Made by a program: the position numbers and the translations under genes. A model generated the notes under the pieces. That model saw nothing but the letters and a program-made list of their open reading frames with translations. It had not been told where the DNA came from and made no database searches. Shown in pieces: positions 44,711 through 55,962 of a DNA stretch of 64,000 nt. The stretch is from positions 86,108,702-86,172,701 of the forward strand of contig OW240916.1 of NCBI GenBank assembly GCA_933207985.1, written 5' to 3'. Each line of letters opens with the position of its first letter. Within the stretch, counting starts at the first letter, position 1. This stretch comes from Pelobates cultripes (Eukaryota > Chordata > Amphibia > Anura > Pelobatidae).

Positions 44711-45370
44711 TTCGGATGTTTTTTGGGCTGAGTTTGCCCACAACAGCCCATTCTTCTTAAATTATGGTTTTCATCCAGATTTTTATCGCAGGGAATGCCG
44801 ATGGTTGATGTACACATTGAAAACCTAAGGAAGGCCTTGGAGCAAGCTCAATATCTCATCTCTAGCAAATCCAACCTCGATAAAAAACATGCTGATAAGT
44901 GTAGACGTACTACTTCTGTATTTCAAACGTATGATAAGGTCTGGTTAAGCACAAAACCTATCCACCTGAAGGTACCTCCAATGAAACTGGCTCCTAGGTT
45001 TATTGGTCCTTATAAGGTTGTAGCCCATATTAACCCTGTTGCTTATCGTCTTGATTTACCCCTTACCTTGCAAATTCCTAAGGTGTTTCATGTCTCTTTA
45101 TTAAAGCCTTTGACCTGTAATAGGTTTACCAGTGATATTGTTGCCCCTTCATTAGTGCATGTGGAGGGTCAGGAGTAATACAAGATCCAATCTCTTCTTG
45201 ATTCTCGTTTCTCTCGTGGTAAATTGCAATATCTGGTAGATTGGAAAGGCTATGGTCCTGAAGACAGGTCTTGGGTTGACTGTTCCGATATCCATGCTCC
45301 TCGTCTTCTCCATTCTTTCCATTTCCGTTTTCCGTCTCATCCAGGGCCCTTCCGCCCAGTAGGTGGGTTT
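44711..45370 (+). pseudogene. gypsy integrase C-terminus plus chromodomain
   Basis: It starts with a piece of the integrase region, VFWAEFAHNSPFFLNYGFHP, with a deletion inside. It then reads DKVWLSTKPIHLKVPPMKLA, PRFIGPYKVVAHINPVAYRL and VFHVSLLKPL, the GPY/F module of integrase. After an in-frame TAA at 45176 the same frame continues [20 protein letters not shown] and [20 protein letters not shown], a chromodomain with the expected aromatic residues (Y, W, W). The chromodomain marks the chromovirus branch, where it is thought to guide integration to chromatin. The stop and the 5' loss make it non-functional. Confidence 0.9.
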
Positions 45371-45385
45371 GGAAGGTGGGGGTAC

Positions 45386-45890
45386 TGTCAGGGTGCCTTC
45401 TGTGGTCCCCCATGGTACTCACCTCTTACAGGAGGAGAAGGATCCTCTCCAGCATCCCTCTTTGTTCTCCAGCGATTTTCACGCCGGCTGCGATAGCCCC
45501 ATCCCCTTTTATAATGCATCGCGGGTGCGTTGACATCATGACGTTAATGACATCACGGCCAGCCGAAATGTTCGGATTTGGAAACCACCCTAACAAGCCA
45601 TAATATAAAAAGGACATTATTGCTCCCAGTGTGGTTCATTATTGCTCCCAGTAGTAATACTTTATCTGAAATCTGTATTCTGGTTATTGACTTTGGCTCC
45701 CTTTTGACTACTCTCCATTCTATACTCCTTTGACCCGGCTTTAGTATTCTTGTTTACCCTGATCTCTGTACACCTTGGCTTGACTCTGACTACTCTGTGT
45801 TCTTCTAGCATTAGTTCGGCCATTCTAAGGTGCAGTATATGTTACCTTTTGTCTACATTCTGCGTGTTGGATCCCATTCCATTCCTGACA
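45386..45890 (+). repeat. 3' LTR of the gypsy element
   Basis: The 505-base LTR has inverted termini TGTCAGG and CCTGACA. Because the 5' LTR is missing, no target duplication can be checked; CATGT follows the right end. Confidence 0.8.
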
Positions 45891-47639
45891 CATGTCCACT
45901 CCCTTCTGTAGGTAATTGTAGCCCATATCCGTTGCTAATGGTGGGGTTTGGAGGGGGATATTAGGTCCCACCTGCCTTATTAAAATAATTAGACCCACAT
46001 CTGGCTGATGGCTGGGAGGGGACACTAAGTTCTCCTGGGTTTATTGGTAATATTAAGGCCACTACCTGTCACTCTGGGTGGGAGATAGCGGGGACAATAG
46101 GTCCCTGTAGCAGCCACCTGCTGACCATGGGTGGGGACTGAGGGGACACTAACTCAATTATTTAATTAATTGGCCAAATTGGGGCAATGAGACACTAGAA
46201 TGACAGTGAATGGTCCACTCCTTCTTTTTTAAATTGAAGATTCCACCTGATGCCCATGGGTGGAGGCTGCATGTTAAAAGGTACGGGGCATTAATAGCTG
46301 TCCAGTCGCAAGTCTCTTACTACAGTGCGCAGCCACTAGCTGCTCATAGTTTAGCAGACATTGGCATGGGTGATGTACTAAATGTCCATTATACTAATGT
46401 GGGAGTCATATTAACCCCCACATGCTTTCTTTAACAATTTGCCCACCGGCTGCTACTGGCAAACAGTCAAAAGAAGCATTTATTAACAGATTTTGTGGCA
46501 CTGAATCACCAAATCCGATATTTTCAATGCTATCTATATATAGATTTTTTTTTAAAATTCAATAATATTCTATAAGCCTTTTTAATGGCAGTATTATAAT
46601 CGATTCGAAATGATGAAAGGCTTTTTAAGAGCCAATACACAGCTGATAAATATATTGAGTGGAACGTAATTGAGGCCTTTGTCAATTTAGGTTTTACATC
46701 ACAGCGGGTCATGGCCAAGGGAGTGAGCATGTCAATCATCCTGAACATGCTATGTTGGATACATACAGTGGACAAAGCTAGCAAAAGTGGGCAATGTGAG
46801 TGTATATGACAAAGTGACATAAAGGTGCGCATGTGTATTGTGAACATTGAATTACTGTGTTTTAGGAAAACTAAATATGTTATGTTGTAAGGTTTTGCTC
46901 TTCTCTTGCTACTAAGTCCCCCAGAGACCAATGTCTTTCAATCATCCAACTATGAATGCATAACACTAACCCTCAGCTGTATTAATTCCCATCACACCCA
47001 GCTTGACAAATATCTCCTATCCTACCACTAGATGTCAGTATTGTATTTTCTATTCTGGCATGTACTCTAGCCAGTTTTATATTTTCCCCATCGATCTGAG
47101 TGTGCATGTACAGTGTTATTATTAGTATAACTTGTCAACAAATTCTGCAGCACTGTACAATATGTGGACAAGTCTCTGCAACAGGACAAGTTGGACACAC
47201 AGGCAAACAAGCTTACATTCTAGGGGTATAACAAAATACATGTCACAGCTTAAATTTTAACTTCTAAAGAGGCTTTTTTCTTTCTGTTTTGTTTTTTAAA
47301 TCAACATCGTTATTTTCATTTTAATTGGAACTAGAGTGCTGGAGTCTGGAGACCACTCTGCCTGACTATAGTGGTGACACGTGACAGGAGTATTTTTGTT
47401 ACCAGACAATTTTTTTGAGTATTATCGCATTTCCTAGTGGGGCTATCCGACTCCAATGAATCCTCCAACAAAACCGAGGGTAGGAAGGAGCTGTAAGCCC
47501 AAATGACCCATCCTCTACTGACTTAGAGCCCCCTTTAGCGATTTCAGCTCAGAATGTTTGGGTGTGAGTGGGAAGTTGTAAGGGTCCGTATAACCCCATC
47601 CAGTTTAACAAAAAATGATGAGAAATGTCCAAGGTCTTT
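45891..47639. other. unassigned sequence with a degenerate GGTGGGGACTGAGGGGACAC repeat
   Basis: About 45935-46270 repeats GGTGGGGNNTGAGGGGACAC with TTAGGTCCC or TAAGTTCTC at uneven spacing (roughly 54-119 bases). I cannot assign the remainder to a gene or a repeat. Confidence 0.45.
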
Positions 47640-48450
47640 GCTTATAGGGAGATCTGAATAGCAAAGAAAGCCTTTAGATATCTAAGTAATAACAATTCAT
47701 TGATCATTAAACCATCTGATAAAAGTGGCAATGTGGTGGTGACGGATAGAGTAGACCACGTAGAGATGGCACAAAGTTTTAATGATCAATGAATTATTAT
47801 GAATTATTACTTAGGTGTCTAAGGGCTTTCTTTTCTATTCAGATGCATCAGTGGCCACTGGTTGCGGACCTTCTACATCCCCAGAAACGAGTTTTCCATC
47901 CTCTAAGGCAATTATGAATTTTGTTTCGTAAGAACCAACACATATGGAAACTATAAATAGGACGTTTATTATTATTTGTAATTTCAAGATTATTGACTAA
48001 TTACAAGACAAATATTCTCCCATTAGGTAAGCGTTAAGCGTCTTAATAAATTTTTGGGATACACGGTAGTGTTTAATTCCCAATCCCAAGATTAGTGTCG
48101 CATGGATGACATCTATATTCATACGAATGCTAAATTGCATAAGTAATTCCCCTTAACCACAATATATCTAACTTTATGCTTTTTAGATCTAGGTTGTCAT
48201 TCATAAAAATGAAACAACACCCTCTTATCTCCCTATTGGCTACTCCAAATGGTGGAGGTGGTCTTTTGAGCGAACGCTGGTGTACTTTTTTGGCAATCAT
48301 GCCCACTTATCGACGTATCAGCACTTGATTGGCTGGAGGTCACGAGACCTACGTGGGATAAACTCATATAAGGGGGGGGGATCTCAGCCATTACATTCTT
48401 GGTCCCTGACAAAGATGCACATGTTTGGCACTGAAACGCGTGTCCGGCAT
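47640..48450. mobile_element. Penelope-like retroelement fragment, rearranged
   Basis: On + the frame AFRYLSNNNSLIIKPSDKSG then NVVVTD near 47670-47750 matches the IIKPADKGGNVVV block of Penelope-like reverse transcriptases. The flanks 47650-47707 and 47777-47842 are inverted copies, so the piece folds back on itself. Downstream (48394-48450) is a GAAACGCGTGTC segment of the kind found in the hammerhead motifs of these elements. No complete ORF remains. Confidence 0.5.
48406..48444 (+). ncRNA. degenerate hammerhead-ribozyme-like core
   Basis: CTGACAA (48406-48412) is followed by a possible stem II (AG, bulged A, TGC pairing with GCA, CT), then GAAA (48433-48436, counting the preceding G) and CGCGTGTC. 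The consensus is CUGANGA...GAAA...NUH. Here the essential G8 position is A, and stem I pairing is poor. It is probably an inactive relic or chance. Confidence 0.25.
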
Positions 48451-48968
48451 TTTGAGTTTTTATTGGGCACTTCAATGCACGATTTTTTCACTTAGTGATC
48501 TGAGCCTAGCGGCTCACAAGATGGTTATTATTTAATTTCAGTTTATTTCTATTTCATTCTTCTACTTATCAAGTCAGTTTCTAATGGAGAGAGGCTTTTT
48601 CTATCTATACCTGTCTACTACTATATCATTAATGTTTTGTGGATAGGTGTGTATATATATATATAAGTTTCGTGGATATCGAATATCCTTCACCCACATA
48701 CCTTGGACAGTTTTTACCTATGATTTTACGTTATGTTTTGACATTACGATCCTCTAACTCCCTCTTACCTGGGTACTTTAAGTGGTTATTGGAGAACTGT
48801 GTGGGCACATTTTCTCCCCTAAATTATTACCTCCACTTTGGCAATACACAATAAAGCCAAAGAGTGGAGACTGTTGCTAGTATTACCACTTTCCAACCCA
48901 GGTTTGGAATAAATCTTTGTAACAGGTAGAGGTTTAGCCTTATCATTCTTTGGATTATAACTTTTGGA
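48451..48968. other. unassigned sequence
   Basis: I see no gene. There is a short TATATA run near 48652. It may include the 3' part of the Penelope-like element. Confidence 0.35.
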
Positions 48969-49300
48969 CATAGGCGTGTGCATGGGGTGTGCCGGGTGTG
49001 CCTGGGCACACCCTATTCACACCTCCATGCTGCACTGCCTTAGGGCAGACTAACATGTCGGGTCCTCGGTCTATGACCGAGGACCCGACACAGAAGGGGG
49101 CCCGGCGGCTTGCCCACAACGCCGCCGGGTGAGAGGCCCCTCCTGTCAGTCTGCTGTGCACGAGATCCAGCCTCAGTCTGCAGCTCCGCCGGGAGTGAGC
49201 TGCAGACTGAGGTGTCTCGCGATCTCCAGCCTGTTATAGCATTGCCATGGCAACGCTCTGACTGGAGATAGCGAGACTCACCCTGTGGTCTGCAGCTCAC
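48969..49300. mobile_element. hairpin-rich non-autonomous DNA element
   Basis: It starts near CATAGGCGTGTGCATGGGG with GGTGTGCCTGGGCACACCC. It carries perfect or near-perfect hairpins at 49056-49090 (TGTCGGGTCCTCGGTC and inverse) and 49171-49212 (CCTCAGTCTGCAGCTC and inverse), and GCATTGCCATGGCAACGC near 49231, also present in the hAT at 35632. The right end is not certain. Confidence 0.55.
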
Positions 49301-50117
49301 CCAGTATTGTTGCTTTGTTTTACATATTTCATATTTATTGGCTTAAGCCCAGAGACACACCTGGAGTGTCTCCCTGGTGTTTAGACTCAGTGGAAGTCTG
49401 CATCCCTGCCACTGACTCTTATGTTCTTTTTCTGTGTGAAACCTTATATTCCTCTTATAAGTGAGTACGGAAGGAGATCCAGTTCCACCAAGGCCAATGC
49501 CTTCGCTATGATTGCGAGTCTCATGGATTCCAGGTAATGACGAAGTAGCAATTGCAAGGAAGCCTCAGAAGTGGAGAAATCCAAGGGGGCTGGCCATTTT
49601 ATATTTGCAGGTAGAAGTTGGTTTGTGAGGATCCATGTATAAACAACATTTTGGATGGCTCGAGTGTAGCCAGACACATGTTTGGAAACAGTTGCAACTG
49701 GTGTTGCTGAAAGTTTTTTTTTTAGTATAGAGGGCCTGAAATATAGCTTCAATGACAGTAGAATTTAGTAGACCAAACCAGGGTTGCACACTCTCAGTAC
49801 AATTAGTACTATGTTGCATCAAAGTAGACAAAGGGGACTTCCCAGCAATCCAAATGAACACAGAGAATTTGGGCACACATAGTAATATCCAAAAAGGAGA
49901 GTTTTAAAAAAAAGTGAAATTCCTGAAATAAATGCTGCCTTTTGGATATTACTACGGGTACCCATGTTTTCTGTGTTAAGTGGAAGTAGAAAGCATGCTC
50001 ACTTTTAGCTCTGTGTATGTACCAGTTTGTGTGTTTTTAACTGATTGCCTGTAACCGTGTATTTGTGACTATCTACCTGTTCCTGTATTTGTGTATATGA
50101 AAAACAATAAGGAGCTG
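49301..50117. other. unassigned sequence
   Basis: I see no gene. From about 49990 it begins to look like the TGACTGCCTGTAACTGTGTG minisatellite. AAGGAGATCCAGTTCCACCA at 49470 is unassigned. Confidence 0.35.
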
Positions 50118-50192
50118 CAACACCAAAATAAAGGTCAAAGAGATTAATTCCACCAGTGTGAAGCTGGATCACTTTGACATTTATTTTGGTGT
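50118..50192. repeat. hairpin with 22-bp arms
   Basis: ACACCAAAATAAAGGTCAAAG is mirrored by CTTTGACATTTATTTTGGTGT with one mismatch around a 29-base loop. It is probably the ends of a small MITE. Confidence 0.65.
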
Positions 50193-50332
50193 TACAGGGG
50201 CGGATCTAAATTCCATCTGAACGTTATGGCTCTTTACTGTTTTTTTTGCAACATGCAAGGTATTGGAAGGAGATCTTGGAGAATTGCACCCACATTTCTA
50301 GTGGAGTGCTTGCCCTCACTATTGTTTTGTAC

Positions 50333-51001
50333 TGTGTGTGTGTGTATATGACTGATGGCCTGTAACTGGGTGTGACTGTCTGCCTTTACCTTTACAACAA
50401 TTGACTGTCATTGTGTCTGTGACTGACTGTAACTGTGTGTGTGTGACTGTCTGCCTGTGACTGTGTAAAAGGCTGCCTGTAACTGTGTGTGTGACTGTCT
50501 GCCTATACCTGTATGCAGGCCTTCACTAGCCAACGTGCAAACTGAGCTACAAGCTTGAGTTCACTCCCCACGAGGACTACCATGGATGGGAAGCAATTTC
50601 ATCTCACTCTGAGCACAGGTAAGAAGGGAGGGGCGATATAAAGTATTGAAAAAAAATCCATATATTTGTTTTATCTGCTGCCCCCCCTCCCCCCACACAC
50701 AGACTGCACCCCTCACACACACTACACCTCTCACAAACACACATGGCACCCATCATACACACTGCACCCCTCATACACACTGCACCCCTCTAACACACGC
50801 ACTGCATGCCCCACACACACACGCACTGCACCCCTCACACACACCAGACCCCTCACACACTACATCTCTCAAACACACACTGCACCCCTCACACTCACAC
50901 TACACCATTTACACACACATTGCAACTCCTCACACGCACAGTGCACGGCTTCACAACTATGGATCCTACACACACAAACCCCTATATACACTCTGAGTTC
51001 T

Positions 51002-51040
<39 letters not shown>

Positions 51041-51515
51041 ATCTCCTATACACAATAGATCACCTGTAGGGACACACTGCACCATCTACACACACACTAC
51101 ATTCGTGACATACAATTTTTTTCCCCAGTCCGCCGCTGCCTGCATGTGTGACTACCAGTAACTCTGTGTGTGACTGTGTCTGTGAGAGAGTGTGATTGAA
51201 TGTAGCTGTGTATGTTTGTGACTGCATGTACTTGTGTAAGTGTGTGTGACTGTGTGTGTATGACTGACTGCCTATAACTGTGTGTGTGTGAGACTGCCTG
51301 TAAGTGGGTGTGTGACTGTCTGTACCTGTGTGTGTTACTGTCTGCCTGTGACTGTGTGAAACTGTCTGTCTGTGTCTCTGAGTGTGCATGACTGCCTGTA
51401 CCTGTGTGTGCCTATGTGTATGACTTACTGCCTTTAAGTGTGTGTGTTTATATGACTGCTTGTAACTGTGTGTGTGACTGCCTGTAACTGAATCGGTGAG
51501 CAACTGTCTGCCTGT
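50333..51515. repeat. TGACTGTCTGCCTGTAACTG minisatellite split by an insert
   Basis: Units of about 25-35 bases, TGTGTGTGACTGTCTGCCTG then TAAC, occur at about 50333-50515 and resume at 51143-51515. The insert between them is the hAT-like element at 50516-51142. Confidence 0.75.
50516..51142. mobile_element. hAT-like element inside the minisatellite
   Basis: The right end CCCAGTCCGCCGCTGCCTG reads CAGGCAGCGGCGGACTGGG on the other strand, like the ends at 20833 and 35632. The left end is CAGGCCTTCACTAGCC. The flanks CCTGTATG and CATGTGTG match at 6 of 8. The core is a CACACTGCACCCCTCA tract. Thr/His-rich frames there are artefacts. Confidence 0.55.
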
Positions 51516-52898
51516 ATAAAATGGGAGATAAGGTGGGTATCAGCTGAAGCCCTCTCCCAAAGACATGGAGTGTAGCCCATACGTCAATACTTACTGTTCA
51601 GCCATGTTTTAACCGTTTGATGAAAAAAAAAATATAACCAAAAGTCTCAATTTTAAAAACTTGAACCAAATAGGCTCAAACTTTAGTGTCTGCTTAACTC
51701 AAAAATATCACTAATGATATTAGCCGACGGCACCTTAATCATTTATACACTAAAAGCTGAGTTACATTGAGTTACATTTCCAGAACTTGATGTGGGTGTT
51801 CTTTAATTTCACTCTATTGAAAGGATTTCCCTGTTTCCTTCATAATGAGTTACATATCAAGTTACATATGTTTCCTTCATAATGAGTTACATACATTCCC
51901 AGACCCTGGTGTGAGTGATCCCCCAAATCTCTCTTTGAAGAGCATTTTTCCAATTGCTTTTGTTGGGTCCTTTGCACCCACTTAGACCCTCATCACACTC
52001 AAGGTTGGTAGCAAAGTTAACAATGTTTGGACATTGTCTGTGCTATTTGCTTTGACCTCCATAAACTCCTGGGTACCATTCTGTGCTTAGCTCTGAGCAA
52101 AATTGACCTATTATGGTCCCTACTCAACATGAGAGCCGAGTGAATTATACATGTTACACAAACTCCATAAATGTTGGAAGCCATGCCTATTCTTTACTTA
52201 TAGAAGGATTCTCTATTTTATAATAAATAGCATCTCTTCTATACATATTAGAATTTGTCTGTGGAACAAGCTGTTATGTATGTATTCGATCCAAAGATAG
52301 AAACATCAACTCTATATGTCCCCGCTTACTGACAGCTTTAGTTCAATGTATTGATGGAATGCTAAGTAAATTAGAGTAAATTAGTCTTTCTAGATTTTTT
52401 TCTTTATTTTTGTTCTCATCAGACTAAACAAAAATATGTCTAGCAAGAAGGCCATCTGACAGCATTGAAATCCGACTTTACATTGTTCAAGTTATATTTT
52501 CTCAGGTTTTGGCAATTTTTAAGCATAAAAGACTTGTCATGTTCTACAATGTTTCTATTGGCCAAAATGTAGCTGTAGTGTGTTTACATACAGTCAAACA
52601 CCTAAACTCCAGCCCTTAGCCACAAGCCAAACAAGATGGTTCGAAGTCATGCAGCACTATTCCTAGGTGCTCCTCTAGTCATCTTCCATCTTATCTTCTA
52701 GCATTCCCCCTCTTTTCTTCTAATCTTGTATGCACCTCCCAAACTTACAATAACATCTGTCAAAGAATTCCTAATTTCTCTAGAACTGACTGTTTTTAGG
52801 ACATACTGCTCATATTTCTGAAACTTGTAGTTACAATCAGTTGTTTGGTATTGACCAATGCTGGCCTAAGATATTGTGCTACCTGAGAACAAGAACAC
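51516..52898. other. unassigned intergenic sequence
   Basis: I see no gene. GAGTTACAT is repeated several times between 51762 and 51895. Otherwise I see nothing. Confidence 0.4.
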
Positions 52899-53650
52899 AT
52901 TGTAGCGGAGCCCTAGTCCTAACAGGGACTTTCCGCCGCTGGATCACCAAGAGTAAAATCAGGAGTAAGAAAATACCAGGTAAATAGCCCACCTTCTTCC
53001 CAGCAACTGGACGACACAAAGTTCTGGGAGTACAACTGAAGTTCATTCTGTCACACACAGCTTTTATTCTGCCACACACGGCTTTTAGGCATGGGGTTTC
53101 CAAATCAAAAACACAAGGGCTTCTTTCCCAAGAGCCTTGGTGTTTGAGAGATAATTGTGCACAACATATCCAAAAGGAGCTCAGATCGATTTGGTAGAAC
53201 AAAAGCTATGTTCGAACAAAGTTTTGACCGACCGGCCACGAGGTCGCAACCCAAAACAGTTCCAGAGAATTAGGCAGGATGGCCGGTCGGCTTTCTGGGG
53301 TTTCTTTTGCGAACACCAATGAACACTCCCCCTGGCTATTAAGCGAATGCTCCTCCTGTTCGGTAGATCCTATCTCCCGAATGCCGTTCGTCTATTTGGT
53401 CGGTAAGTGGGACGGGCAGCGGTACCATCTTTGCCCGGGTTCGTGGAGACGCAATGTCAAAAACAATACCAGGCATTCGACGACCAGGTGCCGCTGCCTG
53501 CGTATGGGAGACAAAATGGCCATCCACTGGACCACATGCGTTCGGTTTAACGAATGGCGGCCACCCAGGGAAAGCACTCAAGCGAAGGTGTCAAGTCGTT
53601 AATTTGTAGTTAAAAGCAAGGGACATAACAAGGGACCACACACCAGTCTT
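52899..53650 (-). mobile_element. possible LTR remnant, minus strand
   Basis: Viewed on the minus strand the segment ends GGACTAGGGCTCCGCTACA, an LTR-like CA terminus. AATAAAAG occurs twice, near 53064 and 53085. The sequence is richer in CpG (53215-53600) than its surroundings. I could not find the other end or a target duplication. No pol-like frame is present. Confidence 0.35.
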
Positions 53651-54679
53651 TCAGGAGAGGAACAAGGGGGTATGGACAATCGAACATAAGGGAATGGAGT
53701 CTGCTCACTTTCCCTGCCTTGCAAAACCCTACCTACTGAAGTCACACTCACAAAATACATCTACCACTCCCATAATGACTTCAAATTGAAACTATCCAAT
53801 TTCCCCTATTTATTCCGCCTAGCATTCATTACTAAAACAAGTCCTCCAGTTCCTACCTGCTAGCCATATTCATCCAAACCCCACCATAAGTCTCCAGGTA
53901 ATGTCCTCATATCTCCCTATTCATGGGGAGGGAAGGGATGGGAAATTACATAATGATAGTGTTAAAGTGACTCTGTGACCCCCCCACCCCACCCCACCCC
54001 AAAATGAGTATTTCATAAAGATAATAACCTTATGAAGTATTCAGACTGATTGTGTTAGAATTTCACAGAAATTCCAACCCAGTCGAAAAAAATACTGTGG
54101 CAAATTTACTTAGTCTCAGTATTTTTCCTGCACTTGACAAACATAACAAAAAGGTGGAGCTACCTTTCGTCAAGTTTGTCATTTCCCCCAGGTATTAGTG
54201 ATGGTGAATAAAGTTCTGTCCTTGTAAAATCCCACAATTCTTGGAATCCATAGACCTCAGAGCTGTACTCATATACATTGTCAGGAACTGAAGAGAATGC
54301 AGTGGATCGAGGTATCAGCACCCGCAAGAGACAGGTTCTGGTAAGTATAGCTTATTTTCCCCTGCACCTCCAGGCACTGGACATCCAGTGGTAATATTAC
54401 TGTTGGGAGTCTTAACAAATCTCAAGATGGTGACAGAGCAACTTTAATGATTTTATACTTGAATACAGAGTCTTTGCCTTTATTGCATATTCACACATAT
54501 TCAATAAGTTACTAACCAAACTGAGAACTGTGGAAAATTGACTAATTTGGCAAATGATAATAATAGAAATGGAAATTAACTGAGTTGAAGAAGTTTCCAG
54601 TATTGATTACTTTAAAAAAGGAAAAAAAAGAAGGTATTTCAGTGTCGGAGGCTGGTCACTGAAACACCACGTCCCAACA
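53651..54679. other. sequence with a repeat shared with 63390-63780
   Basis: From about 53962 (TTAAAGTGACTCTGTGACCC) to about 54420 the sequence shares AATTCCAACCCAGTCGA-type and TAGTGATGG phrases with 63430-63560. It looks like two copies of one T2-like family. I see no gene. Confidence 0.45.
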
Positions 54680-54862
54680 CGCTGTCACCAACCCCCCACA
54701 TACAGTCATCCCCACACAATGTCACCATTCCCAAACACTGTCATCCCCTTCTCTCCCCACACTGTCACCAGCTCAAACACTGTCACCATGCCCCCACACT
54801 GTCACCATTCCTCCACACTGTCAACAACCCCCCACACTGTCACCCTCCCATACACACACTGT
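54680..54862. repeat. CACACTGTCACC minisatellite
   Basis: Degenerate CCCCACACTGTCACCATTCC units have spacing of about 15-30 bases. It is low-complexity, and the short frame here is an artefact. Confidence 0.8.
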
Positions 54863-55384
54863 AACAGTCATACACAGGTACCTCACATGAGTGTCTTTGA
54901 ACCTGAGTGTCTGTAAATCTGTGTGTGTAAATCTGCGTTACTGTAAATCTTTGAATTTGTATCTGTGTATATTTGTGTCTAATTTTGTCAATGTGTGTTA
55001 ATATTCATGTATGTCTATCAAACGGTGTTTGTGAGAATCTATGTCTGAATTTTTCAGTGTGTGAATTTGCATGTGTGAATCTGTGTCTAATTTTGTCAGT
55101 TGTGTTAATCTGTGAGTATGTGAATCTGACAGTGTGAATCTGTGTCACCCACTGCTCAGTGAATCCCTCTATGTACTGAGTGACAAACTGCTCTGCACAA
55201 TGATTATGTACAGAATGAGTGACACATAATGTCACCCTGGAGAAAGGCATCCAATGTGATGGCAAGACACACTACTTTGCAAAGTGAATTCCTACGTACA
55301 GTGACATACAATGCAATGCACAGTGAATCCCTCTACATACTGAGTGATACACACTGCTCTGCATATTAAATCCCGTTATATCAT
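54863..55384. other. TGTGTCTGTAAATC-rich and CACTGCTCAGTGAATCCCTC repeat
   Basis: To about 55150 there are GTGTGAATCTGTGT-type units. From 55148 CACTGCTCAGTGAATCCCTCTA recurs near 55318 (with changes), about 170 bases apart. I see no gene. Confidence 0.45.
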
Positions 55385-55745
55385 AGCGATATGATAGAAA
55401 CATTTAAATACATAAAGGGAATCAACACAGTAAAGGAGGAGACTATATTTAAAAGAAGAAAATCTACCACAAGAAGAAGACATAGTCTTAAATTAGAGGG
55501 GCAAAGGTTTAAAAATAATATCAGGACGTATTACTTTACTGAGAGGGTAGTGGATGCATGGAATAGCCTTCCAGCTGAAGTGGTAGAGGGTTAACACAGT
55601 AAAGGAGTTTAAACATGCGTGGGATGGGCATATGGCTATCCTAACTATAAGATAAGGTAAGAGACTAATGAAAGTATTTAGAAAACTGGGCAGACTAGAT
55701 GGGCCGAATGGTTCTTATCTGCCGTCAAATTCTATGTTTCTATAT
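55385..55745 (+). pseudogene. CR1/L2-type LINE, extreme 3' fragment
   Basis: The frame reads IETFKYIKGINTVKEETIFK, RHSLKLEGQRFKNNIRTYYF and TERVVDAWNSLPAEVVEG, the C-terminal tail of CR1-like ORF2 proteins. The 3' end GACTAGATGGGCCGAATGGT and TTCTTATCTGCCGTCAAATT is the characteristic tail. The 5' region is missing. Confidence 0.78.
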
Positions 55746-55962
55746 AATGTATACATAAAATTTGTGTAAATGTTTGTGTGTGTATGCACACACATAGACA
55801 CACACATACACACACACACATATTCATACATACAGTGGACAAAATTATAAACGCAACACTTTTGTTTTTGCCGCCATTTTTCAAGAGCTGAACTGAAAGA
55901 TCTAAGACTTTTTCTATGTACACAAAAGGCTTATTTCTCTCAAATATTGTTCACAAATCTGT

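Larger units (their letters stand above)
44711..45890 (+). mobile_element. 3' end of a chromodomain Ty3/gypsy retrotransposon with LTR
   Basis: Coding remains (44711-45370) are followed by GGTGGGGGTAC, a polypurine-like tract, and an LTR starting TGTCAGGG at 45386 and ending CCTGACA at 45890. The 5' LTR, gag, protease, RT and most of the integrase are absent, so it is a truncated copy. Confidence 0.88.

Noticed and set aside
44795..45178. Possible domesticated integrase gene
   Set aside because: It is directly followed by a chromodomain and an LTR, with a stop in between and no promoter or splice structure, so it is an ordinary truncated retrotransposon.
50646..51503. Thr/His-rich frames on both strands
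   Set aside because: They are translation of CA/TG minisatellite sequence.
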